From the NCBI RefSeq assembly GCF_010015445.1, contig NC_053120.1:5532614-5596613 (forward strand): DNA of 64,000 nt, read 5' to 3'. The translations under genes and the position numbers were made by a program. This DNA is from Perca fluviatilis. Taxonomy: Eukaryota > Chordata > Actinopteri > Perciformes > Percidae. Positions 10,343-21,359 of the stretch are shown here, piece by piece. Every line of letters starts with the position of its first letter. The first letter of the stretch is position 1. A model generated the notes under the pieces. The model ran no database searches and had not been told where the DNA came from. It was given only the letters and a program-made list of their open reading frames with translations.

Positions 10343-11443
10343 GTGATACTGGGGCACCGGGCGGACACCTGTAGTTCCCCGCAGAGCAATGAACTCTTGG
10401 AGGAATGGAGAAGCCGACTGTTAGAAAGATTGATACAAAGAGGAGAAAATGGCCCACATGTATGGCTTTGTACATCGGTTATAGCAACGAGGGGAGTTGA
10501 GGACACTGAATCCAGGACACAACAGCAGCCTTGTGTGTGTCTGTGTGTGTGTGTGTCATGCTTTTAAAGCTGTGTTTGGCTCTTTTGTATTATTAGTTTT
10601 ATTCATTTATTTTTATTTATTCCCCCGGTACATTTATATTTCTCCCTGAATAATTGCAAATCCCAATTGAGCATGATTAGCGTAAACACAGAGCTCTCAC
10701 ATTAGCATAATGTACTGTAAGACAAAAAAAAATAACATAAAGAAAAGAAGCAGATCAGCTAAGGACACAACGCATGTACAGCACGTCCGATTTAAAAAGT
10801 CCTCTTTTCTCCGCCTGTAAAAGTTTATTTTCGCTGCTGCTTTTTCGACTCGTCCTTGGGGAGAATGTGATGTACAGAGAAGTGTGGAAAAAGTCTGTCA
10901 GTGACTCATGCGTCTGTTTTACACTGGTTCATACGTGCTGCTGAGGATAAAGGTGGATCACAGGTCATGTATTCTGCAGAACGAGGCTGTTCACTTTAAC
11001 TTTGCTCATTAACTCCACAAGGCCTTTTTAAAAACTTTCATTCCTCCAAGTTTTTTTTTTTTGCTGTTTTATATTCATACAGCCGAACAGCCAAACTGTT
11101 AAAAAGCCTTGCTAAAGGGGGACTTGTCAGCAGTTTGTGAAGGAGGATTTTCCCATTCGAAGTCTGGCTTTGAATCAGTTCGCTCCTGAATGCAAGCGAG
11201 GTTGCGTTCAACGCTTTTAATAGATTGTTTTGGTCACTTAGGGGCAGACAAACTCTGTAACAAGCTGGCAGACACACAGCCCTCATCACCTTTTTAATGT
11301 TGTTATGGCTGATAAAGCAGACTTTTGTCTCTTTCCACACCCAGCAGACACAGAGCAACATTATCATTTGATGCAATAACCCCAACTCAAGGTCCACTTA
11401 TTAGCTTTTTTTCTTTTTCTCAGCTAATATTTTGCTCAGGTGT
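10341..11443. other. Unassigned stretch; possible regulatory segment at 10640-10720
   Basis: No transposon end seen. The segment 10640-10720 has several TAAT-core words and an octamer-like ATTGCAAAT next to ATTAGCATAAT, as homeodomain or POU-factor targets have. This is a composition-based suggestion only. Confidence 0.3.
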
Positions 11444-11482
11444 CATCAAAATCGGAATACTTTATTGATCCCCTCAGGGAAA
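11444..11482 (-). mobile_element. LINE 3'-tail fragment
   Basis: The words ATACTTTATTGATCCCC and GGGAAATT, read in reverse, match the terminal hairpin-and-tail region of fish L2/Rex-like LINEs. Only the very end is present. Confidence 0.5.
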
Positions 11483-11749
11483 TTGTTTAGGTGATGTTTC
11501 CTCACAGTCAAATTCTCAAAAACCTCGGCGCAAGCGCTTCGGTCCTAGCCGCATCACTGTTGTGCCAAAATATGAAGTTAAATCAAACCCTCGAGTGTAA
11601 TATTGCGATTATACAACAACGGTTACCAACTAAATAAGACTTATAATCAAACTGTACTCATATTGTGGGGCAGTTTGCTCTCAAAATAAATAAAAAAAGC
11701 AACCGAGACGATTTCTAGTCCCTCCCTGTTTGGTCAGCCAGTCAACTTA

Positions 11750-12140
11750 AGCTAACGTTAGCTTTGTAGAGTTCGTGGGATTTCCCAAACTGAATAATTA
11801 CAGCAAATATAAACACCAGACTGCTTTGCTAGCTCTATCCTGTTAGGTCTTCTACAACACAGAATGACGTTCATTTTTTGAATCATGGTCTTGTTGATTT
11901 TCAAATCGGCGATAAAGTAGGTTGTGTTTTCGGGCGTGGCTATGATGTGATTGCCATTAAAAGTGTGTAACCTAACGTAGAGTGTAAGCAGCTCCTCCCT
12001 CACTCCTCCCTCTCGTCTAAAATCGTCACATCCGCAACCAGGATGGCTGCGCCCGTAACGGCAAACTGGACGACTCATAGCAGGTCTCCACAAACCAATG
12101 AGTGACGTCACACATGCTCTGTCCATTCATATTAACAGTC
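11750..12140. mobile_element. Probable MITE remnant
   Basis: Contains GTGACGTCAC and a terminal ATTAACAGTCTGTG-like end resembling the TATACAGTCTATG element at 9834-9846. The opposite end was not found and the assignment is tentative. Confidence 0.3.
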
Positions 12141-12149
12141 TGTGTGTGA

Positions 12150-12355
12150 TTAACGAATGAAGAACGAATGGTTAGTTAATGAGTAGTTAGTGATTGACTG
12201 TGATTCAAGCACTAATGGTTAGTTACTGTTAGACAGACTGGTAGTTACTGTTATATGAATGAGTAACAAATGAACTGTTAGTTAATGATTAGTTACTGAA
12301 TGACGGACTCAAGCACTAATGATTAGTTACTGATAAACAGACTGTGTGTGTGTTA
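12150..12355. repeat. Degenerate short tandem repeats (TTAGTTACTG-like)
   Basis: Words such as GTTAGTTAATGA, GATTAGTTACTGA and CAAGCACTAATG recur with variable spacing. They look like a decayed minisatellite. Confidence 0.6.
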
Positions 12356-12708
12356 CTGTATTAGGAAATCTGTTCATGGGATTTATAGTAATAAGAAGAA
12401 TAGATATATTTTATATATTCACAACACATTTACATTGACAAACAAGAGGTATATTCTGTAGCATTGTCATTGTTGAAGGCTTAAAAGCAATTGTATGCTG
12501 CTGCAGGGCATGCTTTAATCCTGCCTTGCTTTGTAAAACATGCACACATCATTTACATACTGTACACTCTATACTCTATTGATCACACTGACACAGCGCT
12601 GTGGAGATAGACTGACAATAAGTGACTTCACTCAGTTACACTCTCCGCGAGCAGACCAAACCGGCAGTCAATTCTTCAGAAGAATTGATTACCAGTTTGG
12701 CCTGTTAA

Positions 12709-12999
12709 CGGGGTCTGCACTATGTTCCCACAGCCCGATGTTCCCACATTTCTAAGATTTTTCTTAAAATTAGGCCCGATGTTATGGTTAAGGTTACATT
12801 CCATCTGTAGTCCATTGCTACTGGATAATAGGTTGGGTGTAATTGGCTACCGAATTGGGAGAAAGGGGGATAAAAGCTGATAAAAATTTATGAAAAAGGA
12901 AATGTGATTTTGATCGTAGAAATGTGGAAACTGTGGGAACATAGGGCCTAATTTTGAAAAAAGATCTTAGAAATGTGGGAACATAGGCATGCTCCCCTG
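12709..12999 (+). mobile_element. TTAA-flanked TIR element (291 bp)
   Basis: TTAA at 12705-12708 and 13000-13003 flank inverted ends CGGGGTCTGCACTATGTTCC and GGAACATAGGCATGCTCCCC. The inverted similarity continues for about 55 bp (ACATTTCTAAGAT). No coding content. Confidence 0.65.
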
Positions 13000-13019
13000 T
13001 TAACAAGCTAGCCAAGAAC

Positions 13020-13620
13020 TAACGTTAGTGAACGGCCGTTTTTATCCCGAGTGAAACTACTAAGTCGATTTGTATCGGAATTGGATGGGTGCGTAGACTC
13101 ACGTACTCACCGATACCAGCATTTTAGGCAGTATCGGAGGCTTTTCTGATACTGGTAATGGTATTGGAAAAACTGAAGGTGGGCACGCCTGAAATGTTGG
13201 TAGTAATCGCTCATTGCACAGGAAAACTGGTTGGTACAGTAGGTCCAGGGTGAGTTGTTCTGTGAGATGTGATAATGTTCATAAAGCACAGTTTCGCAAA
13301 AATGGATGATTTTTACAACCTGATCGTCTGACTGCTCCAACAGGCCATCAAGGCCTTCGATACATAAGCTTGCCAATCAAGAGAGAGTCGTTCTAAAAAT
13401 ATGGAAACCGCTTCTTGACAAATGGTCGATGACCCAGCAGTCGTGAATTGATTTACACACCTCATGTGCCTGAGTAGACATGACAAGTTGTTATCCATAG
13501 TGTATCCCTACTTTTTCTTTTTCCTGAATCACTGTTGTTGCCCCCCCCTTTTCAGCCTTTTCTGCCTTTTTCTCTCATGCCCAGTATAACATCCATTAGT
13601 TTTATGTGTATATGCATACT
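13020..13620. other. Unassigned stretch with AGTATCGG-type repeat remnant
   Basis: At 13110-13170 the words CCGATACC, CAGTATCGG and GATACTGG resemble a worn fish hAT remnant. Two short minus-strand frames (13107-13498) show no recognisable domain. Confidence 0.35.
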
Positions 13621-13631
13621 GTATATGTGTG

Positions 13632-13683
<52 letters not shown>

Positions 13684-13729
13684 GTAGGTAGGTAGGTAGG
13701 TACGTATGTACATACATACATACATACAT

Positions 13730-13800
<71 letters not shown>
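13621..13800. repeat. Compound palindromic microsatellite (GT)n-(TAGG)n-(CATA)n-(CA)n
   Basis: A (GT)n run (13633-13671) is followed by TAGG units, a CATA run (13710-13747) and a (CA)n run (13748-13799). The GT and CA arms are complementary, so the tract could fold back on itself. Confidence 0.95.
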
Positions 13801-16050
13801 GTGTATGTACAGTTTACAGTGTGTGTATGTATATGGATGGATGTATATTATGTGTATGGGTGGGTGTGCATGTATATATGTGTACATTTATAGGGGGAGG
13901 GGGCCTTCCTGTCACAATTTAACTACTCCCTTATGGTTTTAGTTGCTGCCTATTCCATTACTAGTACTCTTTTGAATATATATAGACAGACAGACAGACA
14001 GACAGTTCCTTCCTTCCGGACATTTCTTATATTGCCACCTTGTTTTACATAAGGTGCTACTGGTGCAATGTATATGATACTTGTCCTGAAAAAACTCAAT
14101 AAAATGATTGAATAAAATAAACCCAAATTATTCTTTAAGACGTATCAGCTAGGTAACTCTTGGCCAAGAAAGCTGTAGATGTCAGCGTATTATTGGATGT
14201 TTGCAGCAACTTTGTGTCCGAGTCTATTTATGCCGTGATTCCTGGTAACATTTGAAAGTGTCAATCTGTGGGCAGGGTGCGAAATACTGTTCATGTGCAT
14301 CAATTTCTATGAGAAGATGTTTTTGAATGCGTCGCTGTTTGTGTGTGTGTATATATGTATGTATGTTGTTTGTGTGAGTCTAAGCCAGGCGGTGGGAGTG
14401 CGTGAGTGTTCGGTGTCAGTGAGTTCAGAGCTAAAAGTGAGGCGAAAATGATGTCGGCGAGGATGCAGGTCTGGAGTTATATAATGTTGACTGCGCTGTG
14501 TGAGCCTCAAGCTGCATCTATAAATACAAACATCAGTTGGACAGTATCTAATTTAAACACACTGTAACTGAGTGATTGACAGCCTTATATGCAGCTCCCA
14601 CAGTGAAAAAAGAGGGCACAGTATTTTTATCATTTCTGTGACACACACAAAAAAACAAACACATTTTCTCACTTCCCTCTTGTGGTATTTCTCCGTGCAG
14701 ATAGTTTTGGTTTTGTTTGTCCAGGTTTAAAGATATCTCTGTCTGAGGTTTCTGCCTCCACTCCAACCACGGCTTCACTCCAGCAGCAAAATGTCAGCAT
14801 TGTAAGCATCCATCTGTTCAATCCAGATCAGCTCCGATCTTAGATACAAAAGGCCACGGAAAGGACAGGCAGTTTCTGAGAAAGTAGTGTTCAAGTCTAT
14901 GAGGAAAGGGCTTCGGGCCTCATTCTCCAATATCCATAACATTCTTTTCTTGTTCCTAAGTCCTAAGAACAGCCTACGTCAGATTGACGACAAGTTGTTA
15001 AACCGCAGAATTGTTCGCATGTGTGTTCTTATAATGATGAATCCCATTGTCCTTGTAAATTCGAAGCACGTGCCACTTAGTGTCCTAGTTAGCGTAGGGA
15101 AACGTCCCACCCAGGGTGCGATTTGTGAAAAAAGCAGAGGGGGGGGGGGTTGATAATGCAAAACAAAACATGCAAGAATTAAATCCCCCTTCCAATACCA
15201 CGGATATAGGGCCACTCGGCCTGCCATGCCAAACCACTTATTTATGAACTTCAATAGCCAATGGAAAATAATCTCAAAATGAGCAACGTGGTGTCAACAA
15301 AAAAATGCAGCGCTTTCAAGCAGTGGGAGAAACCCTCGTTAATTCCTCGTTAGTTCCTCAGGAGTGTTTTAATCCAAACCACAATCTTTTTCCTAAACTT
15401 AACCAGTTTTTTTTGTGCCTAAACTTAACTGTCATCGCCACATGACGTTCACTTTTTCTGGCTAAACTCCAGTGTCCATATACTCACTAGGAATGGTCAA
15501 GAATTTCCATATACCCACTTACAAAAGGGTGAGGATACGTACAATTTTGGCCATAAATTAACCCTGCCTGTATTGCGAGTAACCTAGGAACAACAACACA
15601 ATTACTTGACTGTCGTTCTCTGTGCAAACATGAAATTAACTAATGTGAATCACTAAAGTAGATATGAAATGAAAACCAACTCAAACTACACTCTCATCAT
15701 TTTCGTAAGCCTGCCCCTGAAGCTACTGCAGCTTCAGGTAAAACTGCAGCAGACGGTTACGTTACAGAAACTACAGAAAATGAGCCAGATGAGGCTGATG
15801 CTTTACACAGTAACGTTACAAAAAATATATGGGGGTTGTCGCTCTGGGGCATGGGCGAGAATGAGGCTCGGAGGGAAAAAAATAACAGTATACTCACTAC
15901 AAAAAACTAGAATTCACCACTGCTAAACTCCATCACCACGGCCCCTGAAAGGACCCTCATCTGGCGGTGCCTGTAGCCGGCTCGCAGTCACCTATTGGCG
16001 GCTAAACAACAGCCGCTGTTAGCCAGCGTCCCGGAGCTCTGTAGCTGCTT
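13801..16050. other. Unassigned stretch
   Basis: Holds a short (CAGA)n at 13985-14004 and possible worn repeats around 14900-15480. No complete element, coding frame or RNA gene recognised. Confidence 0.35.
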
Positions 16051-16225
16051 AGGCAAGGCAAGGCAGCTTTATTTGGATAGCACATTTCAGCAACAGGGCA
16101 ATTCAAAGTGCTTTACATAAAAACGATTAAAATACAAGAATAAAAGTTACAGTGCAGTATAAGAAATTAAGCATTAAAGAGCAGTTAAAAACAGTTAAAA
16201 AATATAAAAGCAGATAAAATACAAG
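16051..16225 (-). mobile_element. LINE 3'-end fragment
   Basis: AGGCAAGGCAGC, TTTATTTGGATAGC and AAAGTGCTTTACAT, read in reverse, form the GTAAAGCACTTTG...AAATAAAGC tail typical of a fish non-LTR retrotransposon. No reverse-transcriptase sequence remains. Confidence 0.65.
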
Positions 16226-16901
16226 ATTTTATGGTGATAGTATGGGGAATTGTATAAGCCGTTGCTCTATACACGTAATCCACCCGCAATCCTTGATGTT
16301 CCCAGAACAGGCCGGTCCCACCGGTAATTTCTCTTTATATGCTTATATAGATTTTCATACAGTTTTGCTTTGATTTTATCGTTCTATGGCACTATAGACT
16401 GTTCACGTTACAGCGCTTTACTTAGTTTAAAATACTTCTTGGTATATAACAGGGGTTCTCAAACACATCACTCAAATGTTCTCATCTGATTTTTATTCCA
16501 GGTCAAAGGTCCGGAACAATTGGCAATAACAAAAAAAACATATGGTCCGTTTTTTGAGCTTCATAGTTCAGATGCAGACGTGATATCCACGTAATATATT
16601 TGGGAAAAAATTAATGACATTTTACTCCCGGAACCAGCAGCGCCAAAAGCATCCCCAGCCAGAATCCCACTGACACGTGTTGTGGTTATATACTGCACAC
16701 CGTAAAACCACAAACAGGTATAGCTTGCTGTCTGTGTCTTTTTGAAAAACCAAACGCAGATTTTTGCAGCTTTAATGTTATGATCCAGATGGGAACACAA
16801 ATCCCATGCAGGAGCTCATTTTTACTGGAAGTTCTGGTCTTAAATCCTGCCATCAGCCGCAGACACAGAATCTGGCGAGACTCTATCACTTCCCCTCTAT
16901 T

Positions 16902-16905
<4 letters not shown>
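16226..16905. other. Unassigned stretch with possible hAT end
   Basis: CAGGGGTTCTCAAAC at 16449 resembles the start of a hAT terminal repeat, but no matching end was found. Otherwise nothing recognisable. Confidence 0.35.

Positions 16906-16983
<78 letters not shown>
16906..16983. repeat. (CA)n microsatellite
   Basis: About 39 uninterrupted CA units. Confidence 0.97.
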
Positions 16984-16985
<2 letters not shown>

Positions 16986-17507
16986 CCACAACTTTCCCAG
17001 AGGTGCAACACAATAACATAGAGTAATTATGTTGAATCCCTGTCAGTGGCCTGGTGCAACCCAGTAATCTTCCCATTCTGGCTGCAGCTCCTGACTTTCT
17101 GCCACAGATCCTCTCAGAGCAGAGCCACAGGAATATCAATAACTGAGGGGATTCAGCAGGCATCTGTCCTCCGCTCTGACACTGATTCACCAATACCTGC
17201 CATGCGAATGAGGTCCGTGCAGGTACGGCGTCCATTGAGCCCCGGTGCATGCTCCATACCACGTTGTGTAGCTGTGATAGATCAAAACGCATTATGTTAT
17301 CTACAGGTACTGTATGATGCATTCGAAATGGTTAAGCAGACCAAGACATTGTGCTAGAACAAACACTGGGGATATTTTGCAGCCCAAAACATGAATACCA
17401 ACGGTAATATGATGGAGAGGAGATGTGCGACACTCTCGAGGCCAAAAATGAAAACTTTAGGTGCTCCCTACCAATTTCTTTAAGGGTTATATAAACCAAT
17501 GCAGAGG
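16984..17507. other. Unassigned stretch
   Basis: No repeat family or coding frame recognised. Confidence 0.35.
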
Positions 17508-17642
17508 TAGCCTCGCATTGCCAGACCTTCCTCCACAGCGCTGCGGAGGAGGGTCTGGCTAATCTACACAGCATTCCGGGCATGGGAGAAGAACGTGCTC
17601 TGGTTTATTGGCATTTCTTTAAAGCAATCACAATCGTCTTGG
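17508..17642 (+). mobile_element. Family X hairpin element, 5' fragment
   Basis: TAGCCTCGCATT followed by the 40-nt hairpin (17520-17559), then the shared CATTCCGGG...GTGCTCTGGTTTATTGGC region up to CAATCGTCTTGG. The remaining two thirds seen in the copy at 35455 are missing. It sits 20 bp before the TTAA element at 17662. Confidence 0.8.
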
Positions 17643-17661
17643 TTGAATTAGATTAATTTAA

Positions 17662-18601
17662 AGGGATATTTCACCGTTGGAAAGATGAATAAATCTTTAA
17701 ATTGGGTCACTTATGTAGTAGAAATGTGAATTTATTTTTAGAAATTGGTGCCTTCTTGGGCTGAGAAAAGCCAGAAAATGTGTTTTTGGCTCATGTGGAT
17801 AAAAGACACCAAATCCCAGAATGCACTTGCTTTGCTGCTTTACCGTCCACTCCCAAGCCACGCCTACCGTTTAATAGACAGTGAGGCATTGAACTCAACT
17901 GAAGTGTGTTTTTATTGTCATTTCAACCATATACACGATATACACGATGGTAGCTGTGCCAAAAGAAATCACAATCATTCCCAATCTTACAGAGACGGAG
18001 AGCATAGGTATATGTAAGGAGATAACATAGGCACAGGCTAATTATTGATCACTAAAATGCTAGTTAACATTAGTAATTAAACTTAAACAGCTAATGTGAG
18101 TCGAAACTGTCTGCAAGCTTCTCCTGTACTATACGGTAATTCCTCTACTGTGTGACAGTAAGTCTTGTGGTTATGACCCAAAAATAACAAATACTCTTTA
18201 AACGCTTCAGATGTAAAGTTATTCGCTGTCAAAGTGACGTCAAAATGAATGGCAGTCAATGGAATGCTAACGGCAGGTGATCGCTTTGTAGCATCAAAAT
18301 GGCGCCATAGGAGGTATGCGTTCCGAGGAGAAGCTTACCCCCTTGGGTAAAGACAGTTCAACCCCCTATGGGCAGGTTGAAAACATGCGGAACTAGCTGG
18401 CTGTAGTCCACAGACTCTGGGCACAATGCCTCCGATGATGCTAAATGACGAATTTTTGCGTCATCAGAGGCTTTTTTCCAGACCCACAATACAGAGAAAG
18501 CCAGTCTGAGGGGGGACATGAGGGAGGGAAGCACGGTCATTTGAAAATACTACCGTGTTTCTACTGATAGAAAGCTTAATGCTAATCGGTGAAGTATCCC
18601 T
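17662..18601 (+). mobile_element. TTAA-flanked element, family T2 (long copy, 940 bp)
   Basis: TTAA at 17658-17661 and 18602-18605. Ends AGGGATATTTCACCG and CGGTGAAGTATCCCT are inverted repeats. The right 200 bp (GTCATCAGAGG, GGGGGACATGAGGGAGGGAA) match both arms of the short copy at 51131-51531. No transposase recognised in the interior. Confidence 0.85.
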
Positions 18602-18605
18602 TTAA

Positions 18606-18753
18606 ATAATGTAAAAATGCTTGGTTTGGTTGGTTAAAAAGAAAAGAATGTAGTGTGCCAGCAGGGAATGCTGTGAATGAATGAAATGTTTTGACTTTAT
18701 TTAAAATGTTGCAGGGCCAAAAATAACACAGGCAGAAGTCAATCCATGTGTCT

Positions 18754-18755
<2 letters not shown>
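18606..18755. other. Spacer between transposon and microsatellite
   Basis: AT-rich, nothing recognised. Confidence 0.4.

Positions 18756-18756
<1 letters not shown>

Positions 18757-18830
<74 letters not shown>
18757..18830. repeat. (CA)n microsatellite
   Basis: About 37 CA units ending in CGCACGCACAG. Confidence 0.97.
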
Positions 18831-18834
<4 letters not shown>

Positions 18835-19513
18835 GCACAGACGGAAGAAATGGATGTTGGCAGCTTGCTCAGTGGAAAATAGTTTCAACCTTCCCAAAAG
18901 ACGTTTCTGCATTTTCTCCTCACCATCCTCTGTTTTATCTCTTTGGCTTCTAACTTGTCTTCCTTTCTCTCTTTTCTTCTTTCTTTTTTTTTTTTGTACA
19001 AATTTATTTGAATTTCACAAATCCACCACATCATCTATCCTACACTTCGTTGCTCTCTTTTCTTTTCTTCTCAGCCCATATCTTTCTTTCTCTACACTTC
19101 TCTTATAAACAAAGAGGATTCTGTCTATCTGGCTCATGTCTGTTTCACACGTCAGAGCAGACCTGCAGATTTTGGTTAGTATGACCACACACACACACAC
19201 ACACACGCACACACACACGCACAGACGTTCAGGTATTACAAACATGTCAGTGAGGAGGACGTTAAATGCATCCATCTCCCAGCAGCACGCTGGTTTCCTG
19301 CCTGTGTACTGCTGTGAACTGCTGTGGGCTCAGATAGTCTGCTGGGATAGTCTGCAGACTATAGGACAGTTGTGCTTTAAGTTATTATTTCATTTAATAA
19401 TTATTCATATGGTATTAATTCTAAGCGTGACCCCAGACTCATTCATAGATTTCAGGGCAAATGCATGCATACAATACACAGCGGGGGAAAAAGATATTCA
19501 ACAACAGAATCAT
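18831..19513. other. Unassigned stretch with pyrimidine-rich and CA tracts
   Basis: Contains a TTTCTTCTTTC-type pyrimidine block (18955-19095) and an interrupted (CA)n at 19183-19224. No gene recognised. Confidence 0.4.
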
Positions 19514-19767
19514 CAGGGGTCTCATTTATAAAACTGTGCGTAGGATACTTACTAAAAGTCTACGTACGGCAAAAAAAAATCTGATTTATAAAACTGTAAG
19601 CAATGTTCCCTTTATGAATCACAGATTACTTATTAAGTGTGCGTACGTGAATCAGCCTCTTATCCCGCCCTGTACATGCCCATTTTTAACGATATATAGT
19701 CAATGCATAGCTCCTCATGAATGCTGATCAGTATGTTAATGGTCCTGGCAGTTGATCTTTACGCCTA

Positions 19768-20312
19768 ATCATGACAACTGGGCAAAAAGCAAAAACCTTC
19801 TCAGACGCTCGGGAATTGCTGCAAATTTAATTATAATTTCGGCCTGTTGTCGCACAGTGTAGGGAAACATGATATACTATAGACTACCTATATTAATAAT
19901 ACCTTCCAAAACAGCAGGCATTACAGCACTCAGGGACAGCTTCGATATACCAGACCTGATATATAAGATATGATGAGATTTAACGGAACTATATATTACA
20001 TCCAAACAAGCCTTAGCAATAAAGTTGAAGATTATATATAATATTCATATAAAACACTTAGCTGTCTGCCATTTCCCTCTGGAAACAGCCGGTGGCCCCC
20101 AGAGTGGTGAGGACCTGTATTTGGACCGGGATGGCACGGTTCTGGAGTGTTGCCCTCTCTATTGGACCCAATTCAGTACAGAGATTTAAGAGCTCAGCTT
20201 TAGGGAATTTAAATCGGCATATTAGCCAGTCATCGTCATGGTCCCTGAAGTCTCTTTCTCTCCTGATTTTTCCATTGGGGGTTAGTCCTCCTGCAGTGCC
20301 ATCATGCAGCAT
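19768..20312 (-). pseudogene. Harbinger transposase remnant with an intron
   Basis: The first exon-like frame (20312 to 20062) includes DDDWLICRFKFPKAELLNLC and RAIPVQIQVLTTLGATGCFQ. These fit the N-terminal helical region of PIF/Harbinger transposases (RFRFP...LL, RAIPxxxQVLxxLxFxATGxFQ). A second frame from 19955 down to about 19768 gives GISKLSLSAVMPAVLEGI and then FPYTVRQQAEI, the part that normally follows. Between them lies an AT-rich gap of 106 bp (19956-20061) ending TATATATCAG, a good acceptor. Its 5' border reads CTAAGT where a donor would read GTAAGT. Joining at these borders keeps frame across the family's usual ADRSGIS region. Downstream catalytic parts (DD...E) are missing and the second frame ends at a TGA, so the gene is dead. 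Confidence 0.7.
19956..20061 (-). other. Inferred intron in Harbinger transposase remnant
   Basis: 106 bp, strongly AT-rich, with acceptor ...TATATATCAG. The presumed donor is mutated at its first base (CTAAGT). Placement rests on frame continuity between the two transposase pieces. Confidence 0.55.
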
Positions 20313-20440
20313 TACGCACGGGGGTCACCACAGTGTACTGTATATGTTTACAACAATTTTGATTGTAGACACCTTGCCAAAATCACAGCATCAACTAGCG
20401 GTATCCCCCATCCCAAGATACAATCTGAAGACGAAAGTCT

Positions 20441-21061
20441 AAAGGTGCTTACACACATAGCCGACGGCCGACCGTTGACAGAAAAGCCAGTCGAAATGAT
20501 CAGTCTCCCCGTGTTGGTCTTTAAAGTGCCACAGAACACACCAAAAAGACGAGAGGAGACGAGATGTAATACATCTCTATAACAGCAGGCGGCGCTAATC
20601 TGTATTGTTGCCTAGGAAATGAAAACCGGCAGCTGATTGGACGAACGCGTCACATGGGTTTGTTTTCTCCGGAAATTCAAAGCCAGACTGTCATGGCGGC
20701 TCGTTCAGAATACGATCTCATATTGTACTAAAATAGTCCACTGAAACATGTTTCTGAAAACATTTTAAGTGCAGTTGTGAATCTTCAGTTGTGCAGTTGT
20801 GTTGAAAATTCATTTCAGCTCAACAAAGGTCAGTTTAAAAGATTTTCGTCAGATTTTGAGAAACTCTATTCACCTCATTCCGCTCCCCATTTCTGGGTGA
20901 GTCCCGACTGCCCTGCCGGCGACTGAACATGTCAGGTTGGCGAAAATGAACGCCGACAGCCCCCGAGACTGACGACGGCACGGGACACACCGAACAGACT
21001 CGAGTCACTGTACTCGCCAGACTGTCCAACGGCCGATAATCGGCTAAGTGTGTCAGCGCCA
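20441..21061 (+). mobile_element. TIR element, family A (copy 1), nested in Harbinger element
   Basis: Left end AAGGTGCTTACACACATAGC and right end (reversed) ATGGCGCTGACACACTTAGC are imperfect inverted repeats that lead into CCGATAATCGGCC-type palindromic words. The interior matches 42443-43062 in inverted orientation (GATGATC/GATCATC blocks, TCCGGAGAAAACAAACCCATG). No coding frame. The target duplication is not clear, so the superfamily is undetermined. Confidence 0.75.
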
Positions 21062-21359
21062 TAATAGGCAAACACACTTTTCTTCATGCTGGTTTTGTCA
21101 TGAACAGTGTTAAAGTTAGGGCCGATAACGAGGACTTTAAGTGTAACGATTGCATGAGAGCTTAACGGCTGTATTTCCAGAATTTGACATCTGATGATAT
21201 ATGCACCATATTAAAGACAGATATTTAGTTATTTACACTGTGTTCTGCCGTTATCTAATGCTAGGGTATTTGATGCTATCCTGTATTCCATGCAGTCGGG
21301 CCATCTCCTCTGCCTGCGCTCCGTAGCGGACAATGTGACGGCGAGACAGCGCCGATTAA

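Noticed and set aside
10028..10567. His/Thr and Val/Cys repeat proteins (also at 13529-13942, 16686-17322, 18746-19108, 40093-40349)
   Set aside because: Translations of (CA)n/(GT)n microsatellites on both strands.
13107..13498. Two adjacent minus-strand frames that might be a hAT transposase
   Set aside because: Neither shows a hAT dimerisation motif or BED finger, and nearby sequence only weakly resembles a hAT remnant.
20441..21061. Attempt to assign family A to hAT or Harbinger
   Set aside because: Neither an 8-bp nor a 3-bp target duplication could be read convincingly at either copy.
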